A stretch of DNA of 64,000 nt. Origin: Flammula alnicola. Taxonomy: Eukaryota; Basidiomycota; Agaricomycetes; Agaricales; Strophariaceae. The stretch spans positions 124,001 to 188,000 of the forward strand of contig JADNRV010000074.1 in the NCBI GenBank assembly GCA_015499995.1, in the 5' to 3' direction. The notes beneath the pieces were generated by a model. That model ran no database searches, was not told the origin of the DNA, and saw only the letters and a list, made by a program, of their open reading frames with translations. The position numbers were made by a program, and so were the translations under genes. Positions 43,787-60,948 of this stretch are shown one piece after another (position 1 is the stretch's first letter; each line of letters begins with the position of its first letter).

Positions 43787-45203
43787 ATGGTCAACTTCAC
43801 CATTCTCGCCGGTGGCTTCTCGACATTCATTGCAACCTACGTCTTCGATACGGACACTTCCTCTTTAACCCTCACCAAGCAAACAACAACGGGAGAGAAT
43901 CCATCATGGATCGCTTCGCACCCGCAGAATTCGAGCATTCTTTAGTGAGTGACGCGTGGATTTCTGCGTTCAAGAACTGACGCGAGGCGAAGTGCTGTGA
44001 ACGAGGTTTCACCGGTCGGAAACCTCCAGTCTTTCATCGTGGATGCGGTCGGTGGATTAAAATTGGTAGACACGGTCTCAACGGGTGGCTCTGGGCCCAC
44101 GTTCACCAACCCGCTGTCGACTGGGGAGGTGTCTGCCATGAATGTGAGTTACTTCTTCCTACTACCAAGTTGCCTGGGGATTCTGAACGTCGTTGGATAA
44201 AGTTCGGCTCGGCCAGTTGCTCCCTCGTTGCCACTCTACCAAACGATCCCTTGCATTTCGAAAAAGACTCGCCGGTCGTCGACTTCCCGGTTAATGGAGG
44301 CCCTTCAAATCCTCACATGTCGCTCGAGCACAACGGAGAAGTATTTGTGTCGGATCTGGTACGTTCCGAATAAATTCATTTGATTGAAATGTTGAATCTC
44401 ATGTTCGAATGCAGGGTGCGGACAAGATCTGGCGGCTCGTCAATGATGGAAAGCCCGGAAAGTTCAGAATCCAAGGCCAGATCCACGTCGCACCTGGAAA
44501 TGGACCGCGCCACATGGCCATTCGAAGTGAGCACTACCTGTTTCGCGCTTCTCCAGTGCCACACTGACACGCTCCAGACGGCATCCTTTTCACCATCAAC
44601 GAAAAAACCTCAACCCTAACGGCCCAGCAAATCCCCGCCGCCCCTAACGGCACGACCTTTCCCCTCCTCGCCAACGTCTCCATCGTGCCCCAGGACGCGC
44701 CCGCCAATGCGTCGTTCGCCGGCGCCGAAATCCTCATCTCGGAGGCATCAGACAAGTTCCCCGATCCCCTGATCTACGTCAGCAATCGGAATCTGGGGCC
44801 AGAGTTCGATCCACGGGGAGACTCGATTGCCATCTTCGAATTCAAGAACTCGACGTTGGTCGCCGGCGGTAACAGTACCGCTGCCTCCTCCGTGCGCCGC
44901 ATGCACGCAAGACAGTGGCAAGACGGTGGTGACCTAGAAGCCAGAGCCACAGTCAAAGGGTATCGGGTTGTCAACACGGTCGCAGGGAGCTTGACGCTCA
45001 AAGCGCAAGTCTTCACTGGCCTCCGGCAGATTCGCAGTATGGCGTTAGGGCACGTCGCGGATGGCGGGGACGAGTTCTTGATCGCTGGGGCTAACGTGGA
45101 CGGTGGAGTCGCAGTTTTTCAGAGGATCAATGGTGGTCGCAACCTCACGGAAGTGGCGAGGAATGCTGAGATTGCTAACAGAACAAGTTTTGTTTTTGTA
45201 TAA
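43787..45203 (+). CDS. Lactonase-type seven-bladed beta-propeller (6-phosphogluconolactonase-like)
   Basis: Five exons (43787-43944, 43993-44143, 44203-44358, 44415-44526, 44578-45203) join in frame. The protein starts MVNFTILAGGFSTFIATYVFD, typical of the first blade of cyclic 3-carboxymuconate enzyme / 6-phosphogluconolactonase propellers (YbhE type). It continues with GENPSWIASHPQNSSILYAVNE, VVDFPVNGGPSNPHMSLEHNG, GNGPRHMAIRNGILFTINE, YVSNRN and a C-terminal GLRQIRSMALGHVADGGDEFLIAGANVDGGVAVF. There is no clear signal peptide. The likely activity is hydrolysis of a sugar-acid or aromatic-acid lactone. It is convergent with the lactonohydrolase-like gene downstream. Confidence 0.82.
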
Positions 45204-45546
45204 GCTTTCGAGTCGTGTTAGTTGATAATGTATTATATTGAAGAAACTTCCGTCCACAAAAAGCCAAGAGAGAACCCAGGCAGCTGGGAGGGCGAAATTG
45301 TATCGTACACTGCCGCTGGAGCAGTCCAATCTGACCGGACTCGGGATAGCAGAGGCTCGGATACGCGTCGAGCGCAGTGCGGTGTCGCGTCGCACGCAAT
45401 GGCAAGAGGCAAGCAAAGATGGTTCGTCTACGAATGCGGAAGGTGTCTACAAAGGGACGTGCACAGCCTCGATCCTATCTAATCTATCTATCTAATCTAG
45501 CCGAGGACTCTGCCAGACCTCACTACCACACCGCGAAGCTCGACCT

Positions 45547-47138
45547 TCACGGGAACGCGACCTTCCCCTCCTTCGCTGCAATCTTTGCTACAAATATTTG
45601 CGTCACAGCCATAATCACGAGACGCCCATCCCCAGCAAAGACCATATTGGCCGACGTGGTCCCTGTGAAGAATTTGCCAAGAAGTGTCCCAGACGGTGAC
45701 CAGACATGCACACCGTCGTCGCAGCCAGAGTATACGTTCCCGGCTGCATCGACCTGGATGCCGTCTGGGATGCCTGTGTCGGAATAGGCAAACACGCGCC
45801 TGTTCAAGAAAGCTTGGGTTTTAGGGTCGACGTCGAACGCGTAGCTGTAGTATACAGAGCGAGTTGCAATTGGTTAGAAGGAAGCAACATTGTAAAAAGA
45901 GCACCGACATGGTGGCAGGCTCTGTTTGGTTGATCCCTAAGGTTGCCGCATTGGAGCCTGTATCTGTACTATAGGAAGGGTTAGCGCTAACGTTCCCAAA
46001 GATTCCAACAAAATAAATGACGTACACATAAGCTATCTTGCCATCTGGCGTAAATGCGATGCCATTGCACTTATCAAAACCCGTGGCAACGACGCGGACA
46101 CTGCCCACTGCAGGGTCGAACCGATAGACTTGGTTTGGCATGAGAGGTGGCGGGCGGAAGTTGAGGAGGGAGCCATATCTTGGTGTCAGGTATTAAATCA
46201 GAAAATCCAGGAACTTCCAGAGGGCAGTAAGCATACGTAACGTCCGTGAAGAACAACAAGCCCGTCGTCGGATGGATTTTGATATCGTCCAGCGAGTTGA
46301 ACTGTCTCCCAAAGAAATTGTCCAACAGCACTGTCGTGTTGTGGGGCGCTTTGGGATTGACGAGCGCGATGGAGGGTGGCAGCGGGCCGCGACCGGATGT
46401 GATGAGAACCAGGGAAGACTTGAACGGCCCCGTGCCTCCGTTCGTCATTTGGATCGTGTCTGGGAGCACAAGCTGACATGGGGAAAAATGGATGGCGGTG
46501 AGAACGAGAAGCTTTTCATAACTGATGTGGACTTAGGAAGCCTAGCGGGCTGAAGAGCTGCACTCCGGTATGATACGATACTCACCTCAGTCACTGGGAC
46601 CTGCAAGGCGGTTCCATTATCCCCAGGCTTCAGGGTCTGCAGCGCGGCCTCCACTGCTTTCATGCTAATTTTCCCCACTTGGTTGTTGTGGTTCAGATCG
46701 CTGTTACTCAGCGGACCACCAGTGAAACTGGCAAAGAATACTTCATCCGTCTCGGGAACGTATATAGGAGCTTCGTGGGCAAACGCAAACGTCGCGTTGG
46801 AGGCGACTTCATTGAACGACGGGTTGGGCCCGAGGATAGCAAGGAAGGCGGGGTCAAATATTTGGAAGAAAGGTACAGGTGTCGAGGTGGGATTGAAAAA
46901 TTGCGTGAAGGCAGAGTCACGGAAAGACCCGTTAGGGCCTAGTACCGCGAAAGATAGTGGGTCGACAAACTGAAAATTATGTTGAATGAAGAAAGGCAAA
47001 TGTTAAAATATTTGTAACGATACGTACTGCGGACTGAGGCGGCAATTTTTCTGGGAGAAAAGCTCCGCCGTTCTGAGCAGAGGACAATGCACAACAGTAC
47101 AGTGTAAGCACGACGACTTTTGACACGGATAACCTCAT
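45547..47138 (-). CDS. Secreted SMP-30/D-lactonohydrolase-like beta-propeller
   Basis: The start at 47138 gives a signal peptide (MRLSVSKVVVLTLYCCALSSAQ). Exons then encode FVDPLSFAVLGPNGSF, HEAPIYVPETDEVFFASF, ITSGRGPLPPSIALVNP, FGRQFNSLDDIKIHP, LLFFTDVTYGSLLNFRPPP, PNQVYRFDPAVGSVRVVATGF, CNGIAFTPDG, TDTGSN, and GIPDGIQVDAAGNVYSG, ending ...IAAKEGKVAFP. N-S-D-D-I, P-D-G and the conserved acidic positions fit the metal-binding six-bladed SMP-30/gluconolactonase propeller, closest to fungal D-lactonohydrolases. It would hydrolyse aldonolactones outside the cell. The stop is at 45547; the 3' end faces the 3' end of the other lactonase, with about 340 bases between. Confidence 0.85.
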
Positions 47139-47634
47139 TTTCGACTGGGAGAAGACCTCGTCGCAGGGCATAAGCAGGAAATATATATGTTCCGCAGCAA
47201 GCTTCCTAGAGTTATACGTAGTTCAAATATAGTTCCAAATCAGCACCGAGAAGCATATTCAATTCGAGGCCGCTACAAAAACATACGAAAATGTTCTTCC
47301 AATCCGTCATGAGGACACGAGATTCCCATCTCATGGTTCGAAAAGAGTCCGATTAAAAGCCTCGAGTCTTTTTCACAGTTTCGTGTGCGAATATATCGCC
47401 TTCAGAATACACTAGAAACACTATGTAAGTATGCAGACGTTGGTGAGATTTACAAGCCAGAAATGAAAAAGCGCAGACATACATAAATGGCATAACACCC
47501 GGTGCCGCATCCTTCTGCTCCTAGTCCAGCCTGGTCCAGTATCACTTTGTTTTAGTCTCTCCACTCACAGTCGGTCATGAGAGTCATTTCTCGTCATAAT
47601 CTGTATCATATTCCGGATGTTTAAAAGTCAGTAC
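47139..47634. other. Intergenic, nothing recognised
   Basis: Upstream flank of the lactonohydrolase gene up to the palindromic element. No feature is supported. Confidence 0.4.
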
Positions 47635-48292
47635 CAGGCTCCTAACCAGCCGTCGTTGGGTGTTCTATATCTACGCGGGATGTGATTCTATGTGATTTTC
47701 GAAAGTGATTTGTAATACATGAGCTTAAGTTTGGACGAACACCCAACGACGGCTGGCACATAATGTCAGCCACAGCCGTGTGAACTGCTGACACACAGGT
47801 CTCTTTCACAACAACCAACCTCGAGGACGATGGCTACGGAGGCAAAGCAGCCTCAGGAAAAATATAAAAACATTCCCCAGGCACTTACTAATATATATTG
47901 TATCCGCAGAATTTTTTTCCTCGCCTCAGAAAGAGGGATGGACCTTGTGAGGGCCAGATTTCGTTGCTGCACCAGGCTTTCAGGTGGTATCTTTCCATTG
48001 GGTAGAGATTAAGAGCCTGAAAAAATTATACTTGAAGGAGAGTGATACCAAGTGCCCTCAAATTCACTTGTATAAATTTTATATGTGTTTCTACCTTGTG
48101 TACATGAAGGACGAGACTTTATTTCAGTGGAAATTGGTGTGTGTGTCAGCAGTTCACACGGCTGTGGCTGACATTATGTGCCAGCCGTCGTTGGGTGTTC
48201 GTCCAAACTTAAGCTCATGTATTACAAATCACTTCCGAAAATCACATCCCTCGTAGATATAGAACACCCAACGACGGCTGGTTAGGAGCCTG
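47635..48292. mobile_element. Mutator-like MITE with long inverted arms and 9-bp target duplication
   Basis: The 658-bp element starts CAGGCTCCTAACCAGCCGTC and ends with the exact inverse. It is flanked by AGTCAGTAC on both sides (47626-47634 and 48293-48301), a 9-bp duplication as expected for Mutator-type transposition. The inverted arms are about 160 bases and nearly identical, apart from a small extra repeat (ATGTGATTCT) and a few changes in the left arm, so insertion is recent. Within each arm CCAGCCGTCGTTGGGTGTTC also occurs in inverted form. No transposase ORF; the 330-base core is not coding. Confidence 0.85.
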
Positions 48293-48401
48293 AGTCAGTA
48301 CGGTCGAATGTTGGCAGGATGGAAGGAGTCGGACGAAGGGCCGAATTTGGCTCAACGTTCAAAATCACATGATTACAATGGTCCGTGCGCCTAGGCGCTG
48401 G

Positions 48402-48409
48402 TATATAAA
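48402..48409 (+). promoter_or_regulatory. TATA box of the U2 snRNA gene
   Basis: TATATAAA lies 27 bases upstream of the predicted U2 5' end, a normal spacing for RNA polymerase II initiation. Confidence 0.6.
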
Positions 48410-48428
48410 CCTCGGACGAACATTTGAG

Positions 48429-48605
48429 ATTCTTTACCACTCTGGCCTTTTGGCTTAGATCAAGTGTAGTATCTGTTCTTAATAGTTTAACCACTATTAT
48501 GGAGGCATCGCCTCCATTCTTGGTTATCTTATTTTTGCCGCCCCAGTCCCTTGGGCTCTGCTTGCACCCCTTGGGCGCGATGACCTTGCCGCTGCACTAA
48601 TGGCT
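48429..48605 (+). ncRNA. U2: U2 spliceosomal snRNA
   Basis: The sequence GGCCTTTTGGCTTAGATCAA followed by GTGTAGTATCTGTTCTTA (48443-48480) is the invariant 5' region of U2, with the GTGTAGTA branch-point recognition element. Stem-loop I (around the CCTTTTGGC loop) and stem-loop II (AATAGTTTAACCACTATT) precede an Sm-like site (TTATTTTTGCC, near 48529). After that come stem-loop III (CCCAGTCCCTTGGGCT) and stem-loop IV (GCACCCCTTGGGCGCGATGACC...). The 5' end is placed at A48429 by comparison with known U2 RNAs; the 3' end is approximate. U2 pairs with the intron branch site during splicing, which fits the many introns here. Confidence 0.93.
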
Positions 48606-49452
48606 TGCGTCGTCGGGGGATCCCTCTTTTAGAGGACTTTTCTCTTTGCTGGATACTTGACTTCCCATCATTCGATGTGGACTTCGAATTCAGCAAATGG
48701 ACATGTCTGCAATTGGATATTATTTCCTAGTTTGATTAGATTTTTGTGACTTCAACATAGATTGAGGTTTCTGTTGTGCTTTTCTGCTTCAAAATATTAT
48801 GAAGTAAATGTTGACGCTGAATGATGATTTTGAAGGTTAAATTTATGGACTGCAAAAAGGTTTGTCTCCATGTTTTGTCTTCCTACCTCGTGCACTTGAG
48901 ATTCGTCTCATGTGTTGCGTTGGATTCAGTTGACTGTCTGCTGCAGTCTACAGTTATGTTTCTGCCATGTAAGCCATGTTATACGCGGTCTCAATGGGCA
49001 ATTCAAGATCATCATTATCGTCTTCGCGCGAAAATTAGCAACATGCCAAATGGGACTTTCATTAACTCCGCTTTAAAATTCAAGCATTACTTCCATAGAT
49101 TCCCAGGCATTTCATTTCTATCCCAGGCACATTATCCAAGGATCCCTGTAAGAGCCACCACGAGCAACAGTCGTGAATGTTCTCGAAAATGGTGGATGGT
49201 ACGTGGCCTACCACCGCCCATTTCGGACATCTGACGCGCCTTGACTCACATTTCGTGACCAGGAATGTCAATTGCTGTGCTGCCAAACACGCCTAGGGAT
49301 TTAGCCCTCCTTTCCTCAGTCCCCTCGAGTCATCTTCATCCCCTCCCCTGAATACTGGGTTAACCTGCTGATTAACCCCCTGCTGCTTTTATTCTGCAAC
49401 TGTATTCGGAAATAGGGACAGTTGTTTGACCATCGTCATCAACACAGTCCTC
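48606..49452. other. Intergenic, nothing recognised
   Basis: Between the U2 gene and the RING gene. Short frames only; no motif or repeat. Confidence 0.4.
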
Positions 49453-51686
49453 ATGCAGGCCAATTTAGGCGCCGGGGCTTTATGCCAACTTTGCCTCGAA
49501 CCCTTCGGGCGGTTAGAAGATCTAAAGGCGCCGTTTGTGATTAAATGTGGTCATGTCTTCTGCGTTGGGTACGCCGCGTTACATTATCACATCTTCTTGA
49601 GCGCCTAACGCCTCCTCGTTCTTGAACACGAATCACACGCAGTTGCCTTTACGATGCTGATCCTTGCTGTCGTATCTGCCGGATCACGTATGACAGGCAC
49701 TCATATGAGAGACTACTTGCTCTCGTTGGGAGCATTCCACGACGTCCCCCGTCCCCCGTCGACGCCGAGACAGCGGGACAACGGCTTCGCGATGAAATCG
49801 CGCGCATCAATGAATGGGCCAGCGTCGAAGTACTACAAGAATTATACGACGGTGGCCGATACTTCCTAGATATACAGCCTCGAAATCGTGTGAGCTCATC
49901 TATACGCTACTAAACATTGGCGCTAACCTCGTGATTGCGACCAGTTTAAAGACCTAGAGAGCAGTGTACGCTTGCTGGGGTGCCTTTTACAGACGAAGGA
50001 CACGCTTCAAGCCCAAGTTGCGCTTGCAAACACATTTATTGAAAGGCTTCATCAATTAAACTCTGATAAAGTCTCCCTTCAGTTGCAGCTTGAAGAGATG
50101 GAGAGGCGGCACGCGGCCGATAGAGCCTTTATTAGGGATCATGTCGCTGATTTATTAAGGCGGGATCCGTGAGTCGTTGATTAACTCGCTATCGCTACTC
50201 CCTGATGACCGAGTGGCATGTTTTCAGGGATGTAAACGTCTTTTACTACGACGCACCGTAATTACTGACCCGATTTTATTGGCAGTACAACCTTTTATCG
50301 GAGGAAGTTCTCCAATTTCAGACGGATCTAAACGACCTTCGACAATCTGTACACATCCTCCTTGAAGATAATGCCGCGAGAGGTATGACGGAAACTACTC
50401 CGACAATGCCTAGCGAAGAGTTTGCCCCGAGAATACGTGTGTATCCAGCTTCAAGATCTCCAAGTCCGGTCCGATCTCCAAGTCCAGTCCCATCGGCAAT
50501 GGAGAGCTCATACGACTCACTGAGTCCGCTCGCCATGAGCGCGATTCCCGAGGATTTTAGCACTCAACTGCATCCACAGCACTCTAGTACGAGCCTGGAC
50601 GTCCCACGTATTACTCGGTCCGGCGTTGTCGAATCGTCCACAGCGAGAGAGACGTTCTTTACGCCAACACAGACACCCAACGACAACGACTCTTACTCCC
50701 ACACCCCTGATGTTTTGCCAGGGAGTGACATCGAGCAAGATGCAGAAGATGTGCATCGCGAATCGGACCGCGATGAAGTCGACACGCTATATCACCCTGA
50801 CTATTCGCCGCTAGGTGCTGAAGACGACGGAATTCTCTCTCAGCCCAGAAGCCCCGAGGCCACGAATATTGTGCAAGTCGACGGACCTACGAACGACGAG
50901 GAGCTTGCCGAGGTCCCACACTACTACCCACAATCAGATGATTCCCAATCCAGAGTGTCGACTCCATCTCTCCCGATATTGAGGACTCCAGAGAGTCTAC
51001 GGACAGGTTTAGACCTCGAGAGATGGCTGAACCAGTTAAATCGTGCCAACGACTTCTCACGACTCATTGACGCAGCCCCTGCTCCTATTAGGATGCGTCG
51101 GGCATCTGGGTTCCCGTCGAATATTCCCGACATGAGCGGGCTCTTAAATGACACCAGACGGGAGGGCCTGCCCGACGCGCCGAGGTCCGCTAATTCAACC
51201 ATGCGGCTCATGTCCAGAGTTGCAGAGGTGGTGAGGTCAGGGGCGTTTCTGAGACATCCAGATACGAGTCCGGGTGGCGGTGGTGGTGGTGGCGTAGGTG
51301 GCCAGGGTCTGACGGCCGAGCTACGCTCATGTCTTATCGAGGTTATAGCGAGGGTGTTCATACACCTCATCTCCGACGCGAATATCCAAATATCGCCAAC
51401 GTCTATCCTATCCCGAGCACATGCCGCTGCTGCACTGTACACCAGCTCCCAGCTCGGAGCCCAATCTTCTGCTTTTTTAGATGCGCTCGAGGATGAAATT
51501 TCGAACCAGCCCGAGTCATCCGACCTTAATTCATCTTTTCCCGCTGCATCGTCCGGTTCTAATGTTAACTTACCCCTGTCCCCGGCTGATCCTGGAGTCG
51601 AGGCTCGAGATGACTCTCCGCCTGATTCGCCTCCACCCGATTCCATTCCATTCAGTCTCCCTCCGAGGAGTCAGACGCCCTCGTAG
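49453..51686 (+). CDS. RING-finger protein with coiled coil and long Ser/Pro-rich tail
   Basis: The start at 49453 (MQANLGAGALCQLCLEPF) gives the first zinc pair. Exon 1 ends after KCGHVFCVG and exon 2 (49643-49889) supplies CLYDADPCCRIC, completing a RING-like zinc domain as in E3 ubiquitin ligases. Exon 3 (49945-50168) is a coiled coil (LLQTKDTLQAQVALANTFIE, LQLQLEEMERRHAADRA). The reading frame is kept only if a 4-base microexon (50228-50231, GGAT) lies between a 59-base and a 54-base intron; exon 5 (50286-51686) continues YNLLSEEVLQFQTDLNDLRQ. The remaining 430 residues are Ser/Pro/Asp-rich and probably disordered, with a Gly run and a short helical block (LRSCLIEVIARVFIHLI). Targets are unknown. 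Confidence 0.8.
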
Positions 51687-52283
51687 ATTTCCCAGGCATG
51701 ACCAAGTTTAAATAACAACTAACAGATAAGCCCTGGCCTAAGGCCTTATACTCCCAGACCAACCAATATATGGTGTCTGCTGTATTCAGGTATCGATTTT
51801 CACTCCTAGCTACTTGTCCATTTATTCATCCCTTTCCATGACTTTTTGTTCATCTCTCTCCGATTCTTCACGCAACGATAACACTGCTCAAGTCTTCGCA
51901 CGTTTTCTTAATCTCTCATCTTATAAAGTACATCTCATATTTTTATTGTTCGTCTCTACTCTCATGGGCATTAGATATCAGATTCTTGTTGTACGTGTAT
52001 TTTGTATCATTGTCAATAACGCCATATTGCCGTCTGAGTCCTGACTTTTGCGCGACATCTTCGTCGACCTTTTCGGAAGCTGGAGATCAATCGATCACTG
52101 CCATCAGTCGATCACAGCCGGGTCGCACTTTGCCGCCGTACTTTTCGCTCACAAAAATTTGTCAGTGTTGGTTGTTGAAGATGACAATCCATCTCAAATC
52201 CAGCTCCCAAGTCCCTATGTGCCATTCATTAACAATGTCGATATAAACTCGAAGGAAGAAAACACACAAGGATTTCCCAGTCG
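51687..52283. other. Intergenic, nothing recognised
   Basis: Spacer between the RING and SET genes; presumably carries the SET gene promoter. No feature is supported. Confidence 0.4.
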
Positions 52284-53630
52284 ATGCCGTTATTAAACGG
52301 AGTTGCGACTAGCACCGTCGAGGACACGAGGTCACCATCGTTATACGACATCTTACCGACACCGTACGGAGGGCGAGGTGCATTCGGGCGTGAATACATC
52401 TCAAAAGGGACGCCAGTTCTCTTCTGCTCGGCGCCTTATGCCTTCGTCATTTTCTGGAAGTTCAGACGAGAGGTCTGCGCTCGGTGTTTCGCCTACGCCT
52501 TCGAGAGCGGTAAGAGCAAATGGTCCGTGAAGCTAGGCGAAGAATATCGAGGTGCGGGCGGGGCGTGGTTTTGTTCCGAGGAGTGCCGCGATGCGTGTGT
52601 TCGTGAAAACGAGGTTTTCGAGGGACAAGGTGTGGGATGGTGGGCCGAGGTCAACGGAGCGTTCGAGAGGCTCGTTTCACAGATGGGAAAGGCTGGGAAA
52701 CAAGGGCTTGCGCCTGGTGGCATCAACGCTGCGTCAGCCGCCTTAGCGTATCTCGAAGACGTTTCCGTGACCGACATCACACCAGAGTTCATCGATCGAG
52801 CTTGGACCTTGGCTGAAGAAGTCTCCTTAGAAGAGAGCAAGCAAAGCTGGAAGACTGGGTGGACGGAGGTCTTGACCGAGTTTGAACTGGACACCGCACG
52901 CTTCGTCCTTGATGGACTCGTCAGAAAGGTCGTCGAGGATGTCAATCCCTCATCTCAGACGCTAGACTGTGTGTCGTCTGGGATACCAGGCCACTGCATG
53001 AGCGCTGGACGCTGGGCCGATCTCCTGGAATTGCAGGACAACGAGCTGGCCCTTGTGCGGTCTAAACCATACATCCTTGCATCTCGTGTCCGCATTTATC
53101 GCTTCCTCGCACATCTTGTAACCTCACTTTCTTCGCGGAATCGTCCTCGCGGCAAGCAGGAAAATCCTCAAGACGGCGGTTCACCCCTGGTTCATATCGC
53201 CGATCAGCTGCGTAGTTGTCTTTCGAGCTGTGAAGTACCCCGCGCGCTCATGGGACGCGACCACGGCAATGTCTTTGGGATCTGGGATATGGCTACCGAC
53301 GACGAAGGGAGCGAGATGCTGGGCTGGGCTGCCTATGTATCTGGGTCTATCTTCAATCACGGTAAATGGTTTATTCTCTGATTATTCTCGTAACTTAATT
53401 TGCTTTCCGTCCTCGCAGACTGCGCACCCAATCTCAAAAAGGTAAGGAACGGACGCGGAATCCAATTCTACGCTCTGAGAGATATCCATCCGGGAGAAGA
53501 ACTGTGCATCAGTTACGCTGAAGCTATTTCAGTGGAGGACAGGATGGTACAACTAGAGAAAGACTGGTTCTTCATTTGTCGCTGCGCGAGGTGTGCGCAG
53601 GAGTTGAAGACGGCTATGCAGCCAACTTGA
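52284..53630 (+). CDS. SET-domain lysine methyltransferase (SMYD-like)
   Basis: Two exons (52284-53361 and 53419-53630) join at NHD to give SIFNHDCAPNLKK. The N-terminus carries the SET-N strand (PTPYGGRGAFGREYISKGTPV), interrupted by a Cys-rich insert with C-x-x-C and a second C-x-x-x-C pair (VCARCFAYAF, WFCSEECRDAC) resembling a MYND-type zinc finger. The C-terminal SET part has the N-H-x-C motif, a GRGIQFYALRDIHPGEELC stretch and ISYAEA, then a post-SET cysteine cluster (FICRCARCAQELK). This split-SET layout is the SMYD arrangement; it would transfer methyl groups from S-adenosylmethionine to lysines. Substrate is unknown. The frame is intact. Confidence 0.88.
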
Positions 53631-54760
53631 ATACCTCACTTAGACAGGTGGCAGTTTCGTTGGTCATTTCCGTTCATGTCAGTCATACGTGTCCACAATA
53701 CCATCATCATCACCATAGAATTAGAAAGCATTCAATCGTGTGGATGTTGCATGTGCATATCTTCAAGAATGGTGCATGTGAAGTAGTACAAGTTTTTTAT
53801 ATACTGTACGTGACTCAAATCCTGCCCCAATCGCTCGTCCAAGTTTATAAAACAGTTTGCACCATCCCGATCTGACACGGAAAACCACCATGATTTCTAT
53901 CATTCAAAGTGATCTTCTTTCAACTCTGGGCAGACTACTTGCCAAGTTGTAGTATTTTCGGTCATTCATCTCCGGCCAATGATAATTATCGTAGCGCTTG
54001 AGTAGCACGCACGAAACGTGAGCGGTGCCGAGTGACTCGGAAAGAAGTTTCTGATACAAAATAAATCTATAGCTGAGTATTACCTCTAGCACAGTCGTCA
54101 ACACGAACTCATATTGTCTGGTTCAGGGAGACTAAAATAAATCAGGTCTTGGGAAATCCGAAAAACATTCGTGCTCGTCCCAACTATAGAACCCGTACAT
54201 CTTTCAAATTCACTGATTCTCATCTTATGCATCAAGTGACTAATTGTAATTTTTTTTAAACCGCTACTTACATAGAGCGTTACAACTTATAACTTGAGAG
54301 CGGTTGAGACCGTTCCTCCCTGAGGCCTCAAGCCTTAGTAACATTTCTCAACCGCGTACAGACACTCAGAAGAGTATAGAAAGTTCAAGAAGCGCAGATA
54401 TCGGAACAGGAAACAAACGTCGTCAAGCTGGTCGAGTCATAATCGACGTATAGCCCCTTATGTAACGTATGCTCTCGCGGCTCAAATAGAACTCGGAACT
54501 TGGAAGAGTACGTGTTCTGTGAGCCGTGCTGCCTACGTGTACCGTGGTATGCAGCCTATTGGCAGCTATTGCCATTGACAGTCTGACACGTGCGTGACCT
54601 CTAGGTGAGTACACTGATAGCCATATCTTGGCAAATATGGACGGTGATGAGGTCCGTAGCTCCTATATATATAAACTCGCTCTCATGATGGTTTGAGCCC
54701 TGTAACTTTCCACAATTACATCTCGACGTCCAAGGTTTGGAAGCATTTCATGAGCTTCCA
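53631..54760. other. Intergenic, nothing recognised
   Basis: About 1.1 kb between the SET and ABC transporter genes with no supported feature. Confidence 0.4.

Positions 54761-60948
<6,188 letters not shown>

Noticed and set aside
50924..51646. Minus-strand frame of 240 codons
   Set aside because: Shadow of the last exon of the RING gene.
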